NCBI RefSeq assembly: GCF_011065895.1
Contig: NZ_JAALCR010000034.1
Location: forward strand, 1-56,201
From: Paludisphaera rhizosphaerae
GTDB taxonomy: Bacteria; Planctomycetota; Planctomycetia; Isosphaerales; Isosphaeraceae
Direction of reading: 5' to 3'
DNA length: 56,201 bases
The position numbers and the translations under genes are program-made. Below the pieces are notes generated by a model, which saw only the letters and a list, made by a program, of their open reading frames with translations, was not told where the DNA came from and made no database searches. Numbering within the stretch: the first letter of the stretch is position 1; every line of letters starts with the position of its first letter. Shown here piece after piece: positions 33,094-41,887 of this stretch.

Positions 33094-35115
33094 ATGATCG
33101 TCAGCTGGAACCAGCTTCTCGACTACGTGCGCCTCGACATGCCCGTGGAGGCCCTCACCGAACGCCTGGCCCTGACCGGCCTGAACCACGAGTCCACCGA
33201 GGACGTCGGCGGCGACCTGGCGATCGACCTGGAGGTCACCAGCAACCGCTCCGACTGCCTGGGCCAGATCGGCGTGGCCCGGGAAATCTCGGTCCTCTTC
33301 GATCGGCCCTTAAGCGTGCCGGCCGCTGCGCCGAGGACGTCGGGAGATCCGGTCGAGAAGTTCGCCGCCGTCGCCGTCGAGGAGCCAGGCCTCTGCCCGC
33401 GGTTCACAACACGGGTGATGACCGGCGTGAAGGTCGGCGAGAGCCCCTGGTGGATGAAGCGTCGGCTGGAGACGCTGGGCGTCCGGCCGGTCAGCAACAT
33501 CGTCGACGTGACGAACTACGTCATGTTCGAATGCGGCCAGCCGCTGCACGCCTACGACCTCGACAAACTGGAAGGCCGCCGGCTCATCGTGCGCAAGGCT
33601 CGCGCGGGTGAGAAGCTCAAGGCGATCAACGGCAAGGATTACGCCCTGGAGCCGGAGATGCTCGTCATCGCCGACGCCGCCCGACCCGTCGGCCTGGCCG
33701 GCGTCATGGGGGGGCTGGAGACCGAGATCGGCCCGGGGACGACCAGCATCCTGATCGAGGCCGCCCGGTTCGACGCGATGTCGGTCCGCAAGACCTCGCG
33801 GGCTTTGGGCCTGTTCAGCCCGTCGAGCTTCCGGTTCGAGCGGCCTCTCGACCCCGAAGTCGCCGACTGGGCCAGCCGCCGCACGGCCGAGTTGATCCTG
33901 GAACTCTGCCCGGGGAGCGTCCTGCATCCGGGCGTCATCGACGTCGCCGCGCCGGCCTCGCCCCGCAAGCCGATCATTCTCCGGCTGGCGCAGATCCCCC
34001 GGGTGCTGGGGATCGCCATCGACCCCGTGGAAGTCCGGCGCATTCTGGAAGCCCTCGGTCTTGTGGTTCTGGATGAGACTGCGGCCACGATCAAGGCCGT
34101 TCCCCCGTCCTGGCGGACCGACCTGGAGCGGGAGATCGACCTGATCGAGGAGGTCGCCCGGATCCACGGCTACGAGAAGATCGTCGAGAACCGCCCGATC
34201 CCCGTCACGACGGCTCCGCGCGGGCGTCGCGAGCGGGTCGAGGACGCGATCCGCGAATCGCTGACGGCCATGCGGATCGACGAGGCCGTGACGTTCAGCC
34301 TGGTAGAAGACTCGCTGGCAGTCCCCGTCACGATGGAAGGCGCTGAAGCCCAGCCGCTACGGGTCTCGCACTCCAGCCGCAAGCGCGAGAACGCCCTGCG
34401 GCGGAGCATCATCCCCAGCCTGCTGGCCGTCCGCCGCCACAACGAGGCTCACGGCGTGGCCGACGCCCGCGTTTTCGAGATCGCCGACGTCTACATCCCC
34501 CGCGAGGAAGGCGGCACGCCCGACCAACCACCTCGGCTGGCGATCGCCGCCGGCCTGGACTTCCGCGGGCTGAAGGGAGTCGTCGAGACCTTGCTGCGAA
34601 GCCTGCTGATCGCCGAGCCCCTCTCGGCCGAGCCGGCCTCGCTGCCCTTGTTCTCCGAAGGCCGCGCCGCGACGCTCGCGCTGGGCGACGTCCGCCTGGG
34701 ATGGATCGGCGAGGTCGACGCCGCCAAGCTGGAGGCGTTTGAGCTACGGAACACCTGCTCGGCCTGCGAGTTGGACCTTGGGCTCCTGCTGGAGAAGGCC
34801 CGGACGGTCGCCCAGTACAAACCCCTGCCGTCGTACCCGGCCGTCGTCCGCGACCTGTCGCTGGTCCTCGACCGGAACGTCGCCTGGGCCGAACTCTCGG
34901 CCGTGGTCCGCGAAGCAGCCGGCCCGACGTTCCGTCAGGCCGACTATCTGGACACCTTCCGAGGCGGCAATCTCCCCAACGACAAGCAGAGCGTCCACTT
35001 CGCCCTGACCTTCCGCGACGACGACCGCACGCTGACCGGCGAGGAAGTCGAGAAGGCCGTCCAGGACGTCGTTGCGTCCTGCTCGCGGAAGCTGGGGGCC
35101 TCGCTTCGAGCCTGA
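33094..35115 (+). CDS. pheT: Phenylalanine-tRNA ligase beta subunit, short form without EMAP-like domain
   Basis: 673 residues against about 790-800 for the usual bacterial form. After the first 40 residues (MIVSWNQLLDYVRLD... LALTGLNHESTEDV) the sequence goes directly to DLEVTSNRSDCLGQIGVAREI, so the roughly 110-residue EMAP/OB-fold tRNA-binding domain normally inserted there is missing. B3/B4 (editing) follows at about 90-260 with NIVDVTNYVMFECGQPLHAYD, then B5 (about 285-365), the catalytic-like core and a C-terminal FDX-ACB anticodon-binding domain (about 580-673, SYPAVVRDLSLVLD). Last gene of the operon; repeat-rich DNA follows. Confidence 0.95.
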   Translation: MIVSWNQLLDYVRLDMPVEALTERLALTGLNHESTEDVGGDLAIDLEVTSNRSDCLGQIGVAREISVLFDRPLSVPAAAPRTSGDPVEKFAAVAVEEPGLCPRFTTRVMTGVKVGESPWWMKRRLETLGVRPVSNIVDVTNYVMFECGQPLHAYDLDKLEGRRLIVRKARAGEKLKAINGKDYALEPEMLVIADAARPVGLAGVMGGLETEIGPGTTSILIEAARFDAMSVRKTSRALGLFSPSSFRFERPLDPEVADWASRRTAELILELCPGSVLHPGVIDVAAPASPRKPIILRLAQIPRVLGIAIDPVEVRRILEALGLVVLDETAATIKAVPPSWRTDLEREIDLIEEVARIHGYEKIVENRPIPVTTAPRGRRERVEDAIRESLTAMRIDEAVTFSLVEDSLAVPVTMEGAEAQPLRVSHSSRKRENALRRSIIPSLLAVRRHNEAHGVADARVFEIADVYIPREEGGTPDQPPRLAIAAGLDFRGLKGVVETLLRSLLIAEPLSAEPASLPLFSEGRAATLALGDVRLGWIGEVDAAKLEAFELRNTCSACELDLGLLLEKARTVAQYKPLPSYPAVVRDLSLVLDRNVAWAELSAVVREAAGPTFRQADYLDTFRGGNLPNDKQSVHFALTFRDDDRTLTGEEVEKAVQDVVASCSRKLGASLRA

Positions 35116-35183
35116 CGGCGCGGGATTTGTAGCGAGTAAGGTTGGAACAAGCGTCCGTTTTCTGTAATCCGGAACCATAACGG

Positions 35184-35234
35184 CCTTCCCCCCTCGCGGG
35201 GGAAGGTGGCCGCGCAGCGGCCGGATGAGGGGGG
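35184..35234. repeat. REP-like palindromic repeat, family A copy 1
   Basis: Stem CCTTCCCCC/GGGGGAAGG (35184-35192 with 35198-35206), then GGCCGC-GCA-GCGGCC (35208-35222), then GGATGAGGGG. The inverted partner lies at 35288-35338. Confidence 0.75.
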
Positions 35235-35287
35235 ATCGGCGTGGGGTTGATCGTCCGACCATCGACCGTGCATCCCACGGCGGCCGT

Positions 35288-35338
35288 CCCCCTCATCTGA
35301 CCGCTTTGCGGTCTGTCTTCCCCCGCGAGGGAGGAAGA
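35288..35338. repeat. REP-like palindromic repeat, family A copy 2 (inverted)
   Basis: CCCCTCATCTGACCGC-TTT-GCGGTCTGTC followed by TTCCCCCGCGAGGGAGGAAG. It is the reverse-orientation relative of the copy at 35184-35234, about 54 bases away, so together they form a REPIN-like pair. Confidence 0.7.
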
Positions 35339-35381
35339 CCGTCCTCGGCTTCGACCACCCATTCGATCCGAAGTCCGACGA

Positions 35382-35428
35382 CCCTCACCCGGCCCTTCGG
35401 GCCGCCCTCTCCCGGGGGGAGAGGGGAC
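35382..35428. repeat. REP-like palindromic repeat, family B
   Basis: CCCTCACCCGGCCC-TTC-GGGCCG followed by CCCTCTCCCGGGGGGAGAGGGG. The same family appears twice near 46.2 kb (46152-46200 and 46270-46316), so this is a dispersed repeat. Confidence 0.75.
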
Positions 35429-35477
35429 ATGAGACGCGGCGTGGCGTTGAATTACGCCGAAACCCCTGGACCCGACC

Positions 35478-37079
35478 GTGCGAGAAACCCTGGCCCGCTG
35501 GCGGACGAATCTGGGACTGCTCCTCCAGGAGTGGCGGACGGGGGTCCTCTTGCTCCTGTTTTTCGGCCCGTTCCTGGCCTACATCGGGTTCGGGACGATC
35601 TGGCTGTATGAGCAGGGCTGGATCATTCCAGCAGTGCTGGCCTGGATCATTGCCGGCGGCCTGTTCGCGTTCCTGGCGGCGCGCTGGACGACCAGCACCC
35701 GGACCGTCCTGCCGCCGCTCGATTGGGACTCGCCCCGCACCTTCGCTCCGATGGATCGCGAGGCCTGGAAGATTGTCGAGGACGAGGCCCACGAGGCCGA
35801 AGCCCTGGCGATGGAAGCCCTCATCGACGGCGACCGCTACATCGCCACCGGCCGCGCGCTGATGGAACGGCTCGCCGTTCACTATCACCCGGACTCGAAG
35901 CATCCACTCGACGAGGTGCCCGTCGTCGAGCTTCTCAGCGCGTTGGAACTGGCCGCGGAAGACCTCGCGAAGCTGACCCGCCAGATCCCCGGCGGCGACA
36001 TGATCACGCTGTCGCACTGGCGGAGGGCGATGCAGCTTTCCAATTACATCTCCAAGGCCAACGACCTTTATGCGTTGGTCTCGCCGTTCCTCAACCCGCT
36101 CAGCGGCCTGACGCGGATCGGGACCCGCGAACTCGTGGTCAAGCCGGCATGGAAGAACATGCAGCAGAACGTCCTGCGCTGGTTCTTCCAGGCCTACGTC
36201 AACCGACTGGGCGTCCACCTGATCGAGCTGTTCAGCGGCCGGCTGGCGATCGGGGTCGACGAATACCGCCGATTGACTCGCCGACGGCCGATGTCCTCGA
36301 TCAAGGCCGACCTCGACGAGCCCCTCTCCATCGCCGTGGTGGGCTCGCGGGAGTCGGGCAAGACGCGACTGATCGAGGCGGCTCGCGAGGTCTTCCAGGG
36401 GGATGACCGTCCTGTCCGCGCCCGGATGGAGGGCATGGGCCTGGACCCGGGCCTCGTCGACCGTCTGAAGCATGTGAAGTACGTCGAGGCCGTCGGCTAC
36501 ACGTCCAATGGGGACGCGGATCGCGAGTCTCGTGGCGATCGTTCCTCGCGTGACGCGGCCGTGGCGGCGACGGTCGACGCCGACATGCTCGTGCTGGTGA
36601 TCGACGGCCGAAAGGGGCTGCAGGCGGCCGATGTCGCCTTCGCCAAAGCGTGGGATGCATATTTCCTTCAGCATCCCGACCGCGAGCCCCCCCCCACCCT
36701 GGTCGTGGTGACGGGCGTCGACCGCGAGGAGTTCGGACAGGTCTGGCAGCCTCCCTACGATTGGTCCGTCGGCCAGGGCATGCGTGAGACGGCCGTCCGC
36801 AGCCTCTTTGACACGCTCCGCGCCGCCCTGCCGCCGACGTTCACCCAATTCGCCGCCGCCGGCCTTCCCGAGGGGACGCCCTTCGGGATGATCGAACACG
36901 TCCTCCCCGCCCTCGCCGAGCAGCTCCACCGCGCCGAGCGGGCCGCCCTGCTCCGCCGCCTCCACGCCGCGGCCAACCGGTCGAAGTTCGGCCGAGTCGC
37001 CAGTCAACTCGGCCAGCAGGGAAAGAACGTCTGGGCCCACCTCAAGAACCGGCGGGGGAAGTCGGCCAAGCCTTCGTGA
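35478..37079 (+). CDS. Membrane-anchored P-loop GTPase-like protein
   Basis: 533 residues from GTG 35478; the ribosome-binding site is poor, but the next ATG would lose the membrane part. Two hydrophobic helices at about 20-70 anchor it. A helical region follows to about 280. Then AVVGSRESGKTRLI (Walker A at about 289-296), LVLVIDGRKG (Walker B-like), and LVVVTGVDREEF in the place of NKxD. These mark a divergent TRAFAC-type GTPase, somewhat like YcjX/YcjF-style or DUF697-associated proteins; GTP specificity is uncertain because NKxD is altered. Ends three bases from the convergent adaptor gene. Confidence 0.7.
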   Translation: MRETLARWRTNLGLLLQEWRTGVLLLLFFGPFLAYIGFGTIWLYEQGWIIPAVLAWIIAGGLFAFLAARWTTSTRTVLPPLDWDSPRTFAPMDREAWKIVEDEAHEAEALAMEALIDGDRYIATGRALMERLAVHYHPDSKHPLDEVPVVELLSALELAAEDLAKLTRQIPGGDMITLSHWRRAMQLSNYISKANDLYALVSPFLNPLSGLTRIGTRELVVKPAWKNMQQNVLRWFFQAYVNRLGVHLIELFSGRLAIGVDEYRRLTRRRPMSSIKADLDEPLSIAVVGSRESGKTRLIEAAREVFQGDDRPVRARMEGMGLDPGLVDRLKHVKYVEAVGYTSNGDADRESRGDRSSRDAAVAATVDADMLVLVIDGRKGLQAADVAFAKAWDAYFLQHPDREPPPTLVVVTGVDREEFGQVWQPPYDWSVGQGMRETAVRSLFDTLRAALPPTFTQFAAAGLPEGTPFGMIEHVLPALAEQLHRAERAALLRRLHAAANRSKFGRVASQLGQQGKNVWAHLKNRRGKSAKPS

Positions 37080-37082
37080 CCC

Positions 37083-38225
37083 TCAGAAGGGCGTGGCTCC
37101 CGCCGCGTTCCCGGCTGGCGGCGTCGGACGTCGTCCCGAGTTGCTCGCGGGGCGGGAGGCTGGAACGCCCGCGGTGGGAGCGACCGAGGCCGGCATTCCC
37201 GGCTGGTTGCGGTCGGGAGGAGCCCCTTCGACCTTCCCTTCGCCGCCGAAGCGGACGAACGTGCCGGGCAGGAGCGGCACGGACGTTGAGACGATCACCG
37301 AATCGCTCCCTCGGAATGCGCCGGCGACCTGAATGCGCTCGGGGCCGAGGTTGCCCAGGGGCTTGATGCGGACGTCGACGACATGCTCGGCGCGGATGAC
37401 CTGGACCGTGGAGTCGGGCACTCCGGCGGCCGGGGGCTTGATGGCCGACCGCGGCACGACGGCCACCGGCGACACGGGGAGGCTGGCGCTCCGGACTCGC
37501 AGGCCCGGCTCAAGATCCCCCTTGGTGTTGGGGACCTGGATCCAGGCCGCGGCGAAGGGTGCCGCCAGCTCACGGACGGGCTTGAAGTCGTCGTCCGTCG
37601 GCAAGGGGACGATGTTCTGAACCTTGGCGGACTGCTCCTGATCCTCGATGTAGACGGACGTCTCGCCCCCCGCCTTCACCGCCCGACGGTCCACCGGCGC
37701 GAGGGCTTTCAGGATGGTCACGTCGGCCAGCTCGGCGATCACGGTTCCCTTCAGGACGTACTGGCCGGAGGCCACGGGTGTGGCGACGATCCGTCCGGCG
37801 AAGGGGGCTCGCAGCGTCAGGCGGTCCAGGGCCAGCCGAGCCATCTCGACGCGAGCGTCGGCGGCGTCGAGTTGGGCCTTGCCGGCGGCGGAAGGCGCCT
37901 GGCTCGCGGCGGCCTGCTTCTCGCGCTGCTCGGCCTCGGCGATCTTCAGCCGGGCGGCGGCCTCGGCGCGGTCCAGCTCGGCTAGCTGCTGGGTTTCGCG
38001 GACCGTCGAGCCGACCGTCGCGTCGACGCTCCTGACCAGTCCATCAGCCGGTGCAACGATCGTCACCCGTCGAATCGGCTCAAGTGTGGAGACGACCTGG
38101 AAGCGTTCGGGCGGGGTGAGTGAGATCGGCTCCGCGTCGATCGTCGCCGAGGTCGGGAGAGTCTGGCCCTGGGCGGAGGCCGAGATCGCCAGGATCATCC
38201 CAGCGGCGAGCGTTCGGGTCTTCAT
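37083..38225 (-). CDS. Periplasmic adaptor (HlyD/RND membrane-fusion protein type), solitary
   Basis: 380 residues with signal peptide MKTRTLAAGMILAISASAQG. The order is typical of membrane-fusion proteins: beta-barrel/lipoyl half (TIVAPADGLVRSVDATVGSTV), an alpha-hairpin coiled coil of about 50 residues, the second lipoyl half (LRAPFAGRIVATPVASGQYV), then a beta-barrel and a membrane-proximal domain. A Pro/Gly/Ala-rich tail of about 50 residues is odd. No RND pump or outer-membrane gene lies beside it on this strand; it is divergent from the EmrB-EmrA-TolC type operon. Confidence 0.85.
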   Translation of the reverse strand: MKTRTLAAGMILAISASAQGQTLPTSATIDAEPISLTPPERFQVVSTLEPIRRVTIVAPADGLVRSVDATVGSTVRETQQLAELDRAEAAARLKIAEAEQREKQAAASQAPSAAGKAQLDAADARVEMARLALDRLTLRAPFAGRIVATPVASGQYVLKGTVIAELADVTILKALAPVDRRAVKAGGETSVYIEDQEQSAKVQNIVPLPTDDDFKPVRELAAPFAAAWIQVPNTKGDLEPGLRVRSASLPVSPVAVVPRSAIKPPAAGVPDSTVQVIRAEHVVDVRIKPLGNLGPERIQVAGAFRGSDSVIVSTSVPLLPGTFVRFGGEGKVEGAPPDRNQPGMPASVAPTAGVPASRPASNSGRRPTPPAGNAAGATPF

Positions 38226-38340
38226 CGGCTTGGCCCTCGGGTGGGGGAGGATGTGGTCCGTGGAGGTGTAGGACGGAAGCGACCTCGGCCGAAGCCGTCC
38301 CGAGGTCCATCTTACGACGAATGCGTCCGACGGCGAAACC

Positions 38341-38368
38341 TTGACGCGGGAATGGTGGACGGCATAAT
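38341..38368 (+). promoter_or_regulatory. Promoter of the tripartite efflux operon
   Basis: TTGACG (38341-38346), 16-base spacer, CATAAT (38363-38368). Both hexamers match consensus at 5/6. The transcript start near 38375 supports translation of the transporter from 38483 rather than from an upstream codon. Confidence 0.6.
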
Positions 38369-38482
38369 GGCGTGCTGAGACGACCTTTGCACCTTCGGGT
38401 CATCCTCAAGGTGGGCCGATCCGGCCCCGGGTTCGTCGAGGATCATCGCCTCCAATCAACGAATAAGCATTTTTTGATCGTG

Positions 38483-40099
38483 ATGGAGACGGAGGGCGGT
38501 CGGCCCGTTGTAATGGACGAGAATGCTGGTCACGTCAATCCCTGGCTGATTGCGACGGCGGTCACGATCGCGACGTTCATGGAGGTGCTCGACACGAGCA
38601 TCGCCAACGTGGCCCTGCGCTACATCGCTGGCGGGCTTTCCGCCGCGGCCGACGACAGCGAGTGGGTCATCACCGCCTACCTGGCCGCCAACGCCTCTGT
38701 GCTCCTCCTTTCGGGATGGCTCGGCGCGTACCTGGGCCGCCGGAACTACTACCTGCTCTCTCTGGCCGTCTTCACCGCCAGTTCGGCGGCGTGCGGGTTC
38801 GCCACGTCGCTTGAGGAGTTGATCTTCTTCCGCGTCCTCCAGGGACTCGGGGGAGGCGGGCTCCAGCCGGTCACTCAGGCCGTGCTCCTTGACTCGTTCC
38901 CCCCTGAAAAACAGGGCCAGGCGCAGGCGATGTTCGTGATGTCCGCGCTCGTCGCCCCGGTGCTAGGGCCGACCGTCGGGGGCTACATCGCCGACAACTA
39001 CGGCTGGGAGTGGATCTTCCTGATCAACATCCCACCCGGCCTGCTAGCCCTCTGGATGAACCAACGATTCCTGCACGACCCGCCGTATCTCGTCGAGGAG
39101 CGCCGGCGGCTTCGGAGCCAGCCGCTGAATTTCGACTGGCTCGGGCTGGGATTGATCGTGCTGTCGATGATCTGCATGGAAGTCCTGCTCAGCAAGGGGC
39201 AGGAATGGGACTGGTTCGACGACCCCTTCGGCCGCGTCCAGGTGATGACCTTCGGCTTCGTCGGCGGCTTCGTCGCCCTGATCGCCTGGGAGAAGCGACA
39301 CCCCTCGCCGGTCCTGAACCTGGCTCCGTTTCTCGACCGCAATTTCGCCGGGTGCTGCATCATCGGCTATGTGACCATGGCAATCACCTACGCCTCGATG
39401 ATTCTTCTTCCGGGGATGGTGCAAACCCTCTTCGGCTACAATGCCGTGTGGTCGGGGCTGATCATGTCGCCGGCCGGGTTGTTCTCGATTCCGGCGGTGA
39501 TTCTTTCGGGCTATCTCGTCGGCCGAGGAGTCAACATCCGCGCGATCATCGTGGTCGGGGCCCTGCTCATGGCGGCGGGCGCCCTCTGGTTCACCAGGCT
39601 GAACCTGGAGGTGAGCCCGGGGCATTTCGTCTGGCCGCGCGTGGTGCAGCAGATCGGCACGGCGAGCATGTTCGCCCCTCTGAGCGTGGCCGCGTTCCTT
39701 TACCTGCCCCCGCATTTGAGAGGGCCGGCCGCCGGGATCTTCGCGGCCGTGCGAAATGAGGGTGGAAGCCTGGGAACGACCCTGGGAAAGACGATCGTCA
39801 CACGCCGGTTCCCGTTCCATACCGATCGGCTCGCTGAATACTTCTCGTCATACAGTCACGCCTACAATGAGGTCTACGCGAACCTGCGGGCGTACTTCTA
39901 TCAACTGACGGGCGACCCGGAAACGGCCGGCCGCATGGCGCTGGACGGCCTGGACACGCTTCGGAGCCAGCAGGCGATGGCCATGGCCTACCTTGACGCC
40001 TTCTGGGTCCTTGGGCTGCTCGCACTCACTCTGATCCCATTGGCGTTCCTGCTCAAACCGTCGCAGGCCGCCGAGGGGACGCCTGTCGGGGCTCATTGA
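38483..40099 (+). CDS. EmrB/QacA-type MFS drug:H+ antiporter (DHA2, 14 TM)
   Basis: 538 residues from ATG 38483, which lies about 108 bases after the predicted transcription start. Motif D1-like LDTSIANVALRYIAGGL in helix 1 and motif C-like region MSALVAPVLGPTVGGYIADNYGWEWIFLINIPPG are hallmarks of the DHA2 family. About 14 membrane segments can be counted. Exports hydrophobic compounds in exchange for protons. It heads an operon with an EmrA-type adaptor (48-base gap) and a TolC-type channel, forming a complete trans-envelope pump. Substrate unknown. Confidence 0.9.
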   Translation: METEGGRPVVMDENAGHVNPWLIATAVTIATFMEVLDTSIANVALRYIAGGLSAAADDSEWVITAYLAANASVLLLSGWLGAYLGRRNYYLLSLAVFTASSAACGFATSLEELIFFRVLQGLGGGGLQPVTQAVLLDSFPPEKQGQAQAMFVMSALVAPVLGPTVGGYIADNYGWEWIFLINIPPGLLALWMNQRFLHDPPYLVEERRRLRSQPLNFDWLGLGLIVLSMICMEVLLSKGQEWDWFDDPFGRVQVMTFGFVGGFVALIAWEKRHPSPVLNLAPFLDRNFAGCCIIGYVTMAITYASMILLPGMVQTLFGYNAVWSGLIMSPAGLFSIPAVILSGYLVGRGVNIRAIIVVGALLMAAGALWFTRLNLEVSPGHFVWPRVVQQIGTASMFAPLSVAAFLYLPPHLRGPAAGIFAAVRNEGGSLGTTLGKTIVTRRFPFHTDRLAEYFSSYSHAYNEVYANLRAYFYQLTGDPETAGRMALDGLDTLRSQQAMAMAYLDAFWVLGLLALTLIPLAFLLKPSQAAEGTPVGAH

Positions 40100-40147
40100 C
40101 CCCGATCGTGCGCCGCGACGCGACCGTTTTCCCACGAGCCCCAGTCG

Positions 40148-41716
40148 ATGAGCCCCAACGACTCAACTCCCGCAGCCAAACCGACGCCGTCGACCGCTCC
40201 CGTCGCCGAGGCCCCCGCGCCGCCGGAGGCGCGGGTTGCGGCCCCCGCACCGCCTCCGCCCTCGCGGCCGAGCTTTCTGAGTCGGATGGTCCGGTTCGTC
40301 GTGGTCGCGGGGCTTTTGATTGGGGCCGGCGTCTATTTCTATCCTGGCATCCACCGATCGTTGACCACGGTCTCGACCGACGACGCCTTCGTCAACGGAC
40401 ACGTGACGCACGTTGCGCCTCGGATCCCTGAGACGGTGAAGGAGGTGCTTGTCGACGACAACGACTTCGTTCGTTCCGGCGACATGCTGGCGCGTCTGGA
40501 TCCAGCCATGTGGGACATCCGGGTTCAGCAGGCGAAGTCGAACCTCACGGCCGAGGAGAGGGCCCGCGACCAAGCGGTGGCCAAGGCGTGGTCGGGCGCC
40601 GCGGCCGTTCGCGCGGGGCGGTTCGAGTTGGCTTCGGCGATTTCGGCGGTCCGAAACCAGGCCGCAACCCTTCGCGTGGCCGTGGCCCGGCTCAACGAGG
40701 CGAAGGCGGCCGAGGCTCTCGCCTCCAAGGAAGCGGCCCGTTACGCCGAGCTCGCCGAACGCAAGTCCGTCACCCAGGAGATGGCCGACGTTCGACGGAC
40801 CGACTTCGAGCAGGCCCAAGCCCGCGTCCGCCAGGCGTTGGGCGAAGTTCACAGCGCGCGGGTGGGCCTGGAGATTCCCGACGAGCCCGCCCCCGGGCAC
40901 CCCCTCGACGAAGTCCCGGCCGACGTCGATCAAAAGCACTCCAGCGTCCTCGACGCCCTGGGCAAGTTCGCTTTGAACCTCGCCGATCTGGGGGTGCCAA
41001 CCCCCGCCTACTACGAATCCCCCGACCAGTTCATCGCCGAGTTGAAGAGCCGAGCCCCCGACGGGGACATCGACGCCCTGATCGGGAAGATCGTCCACGA
41101 GGCCCCTGTCGTGACCTCGGCCGCGGCGCAGGTCCAGATCGCGCGCGACCGACTCGCCGAAGCCGAGTTGAACCGGAGCTACTGCGAGATTCGCGCGGCC
41201 GTGGACGGCTTCGTCTCCAACCGCAACGTCAACCCGGGCGATCATGTGGCCGTCGGCCAGCGACTGATGGCGATCCGCTCCTTTCAGGAAGTCTGGATCG
41301 ACTGCAACTTCAAAGAGACGCAGCTCGAGTCGATCCGCGTCGGCCAGCCGGTCGAGCTTGAGGTCGACGCCTATCCCCACAAAGTTTTCCACGGCCGAGT
41401 CACAGGCTTCAGCCCTGGAACGGGCTCTTCCATGTCACTGCTCCCTGCGCAGAACGCGACGGGAAACTTCGTGAAGATCGTTCAGCGTCTGCCCGTGAAG
41501 GTCGAACTCATCGGCGGCAATCCGCCCGTTACGCCGCTGTTCATCGGCCTTTCGGCGCGTCCACACGTCCTGATCCACGCTCAGCCGGAGGGCCCCAACG
41601 CCGGCCAGCGTCTGCGGGGGAGTTTCCCGAACGTCCCCGTCGAGCCGTCGTGGCCGAGTCTCAACGCCCCTTCCTCACCGCGAGAATCCTCCGAGGCCGC
41701 GCCACCGGCCCGGTGA
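40148..41716 (+). CDS. EmrA/HlyD-type membrane-fusion protein
   Basis: 522 residues. A Pro/Ala-rich cytosolic N-terminus (1-42) precedes one membrane anchor (VRFVVVAGLLIGAGVYFYP). Then come the first lipoyl half (TDDAFVNGHVTHVAPRIPETVKEVLVDDNDFVRSGDMLARLD), a long coiled-coil region (about 120-330, longer than usual) and the second half (IRAAVDGFVSNRNVNPGDHVAVGQ) with a beta-barrel ending before a Pro/Ser-rich tail. The TDDAFV start is typical of EmrA. It links the inner-membrane transporter encoded upstream to the TolC-like protein encoded downstream. Confidence 0.9.
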   Translation: MSPNDSTPAAKPTPSTAPVAEAPAPPEARVAAPAPPPPSRPSFLSRMVRFVVVAGLLIGAGVYFYPGIHRSLTTVSTDDAFVNGHVTHVAPRIPETVKEVLVDDNDFVRSGDMLARLDPAMWDIRVQQAKSNLTAEERARDQAVAKAWSGAAAVRAGRFELASAISAVRNQAATLRVAVARLNEAKAAEALASKEAARYAELAERKSVTQEMADVRRTDFEQAQARVRQALGEVHSARVGLEIPDEPAPGHPLDEVPADVDQKHSSVLDALGKFALNLADLGVPTPAYYESPDQFIAELKSRAPDGDIDALIGKIVHEAPVVTSAAAQVQIARDRLAEAELNRSYCEIRAAVDGFVSNRNVNPGDHVAVGQRLMAIRSFQEVWIDCNFKETQLESIRVGQPVELEVDAYPHKVFHGRVTGFSPGTGSSMSLLPAQNATGNFVKIVQRLPVKVELIGGNPPVTPLFIGLSARPHVLIHAQPEGPNAGQRLRGSFPNVPVEPSWPSLNAPSSPRESSEAAPPAR

Positions 41717-41887
41717 ACTCTGCGGCCTGCGCGTCTGGGCGAGTCCCTTTGTTCGTTTACGCCTGGCTTCGAGTGCCCACGCGCCGACTGGTCGACCGAT
41801 AAAAGGCGCGTCCGAGATAGGCGACCCGCCAGGATGGCCGACTCGCCTCGCAAGTGCCTAACTCTCCGTGGAATGGGGGTGAACAGG

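Larger units (their letters stand above)
35116..35477. other. Repeat-filled gap between pheT and the GTPase-like gene
   Basis: No gene. Three REP-like elements (two of family A in inverted orientation, one of family B) occupy most of the gap. No separate terminator for the pheT operon is visible; the first REP hairpin lies about 70 bases after the stop and may serve. Confidence 0.65.
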
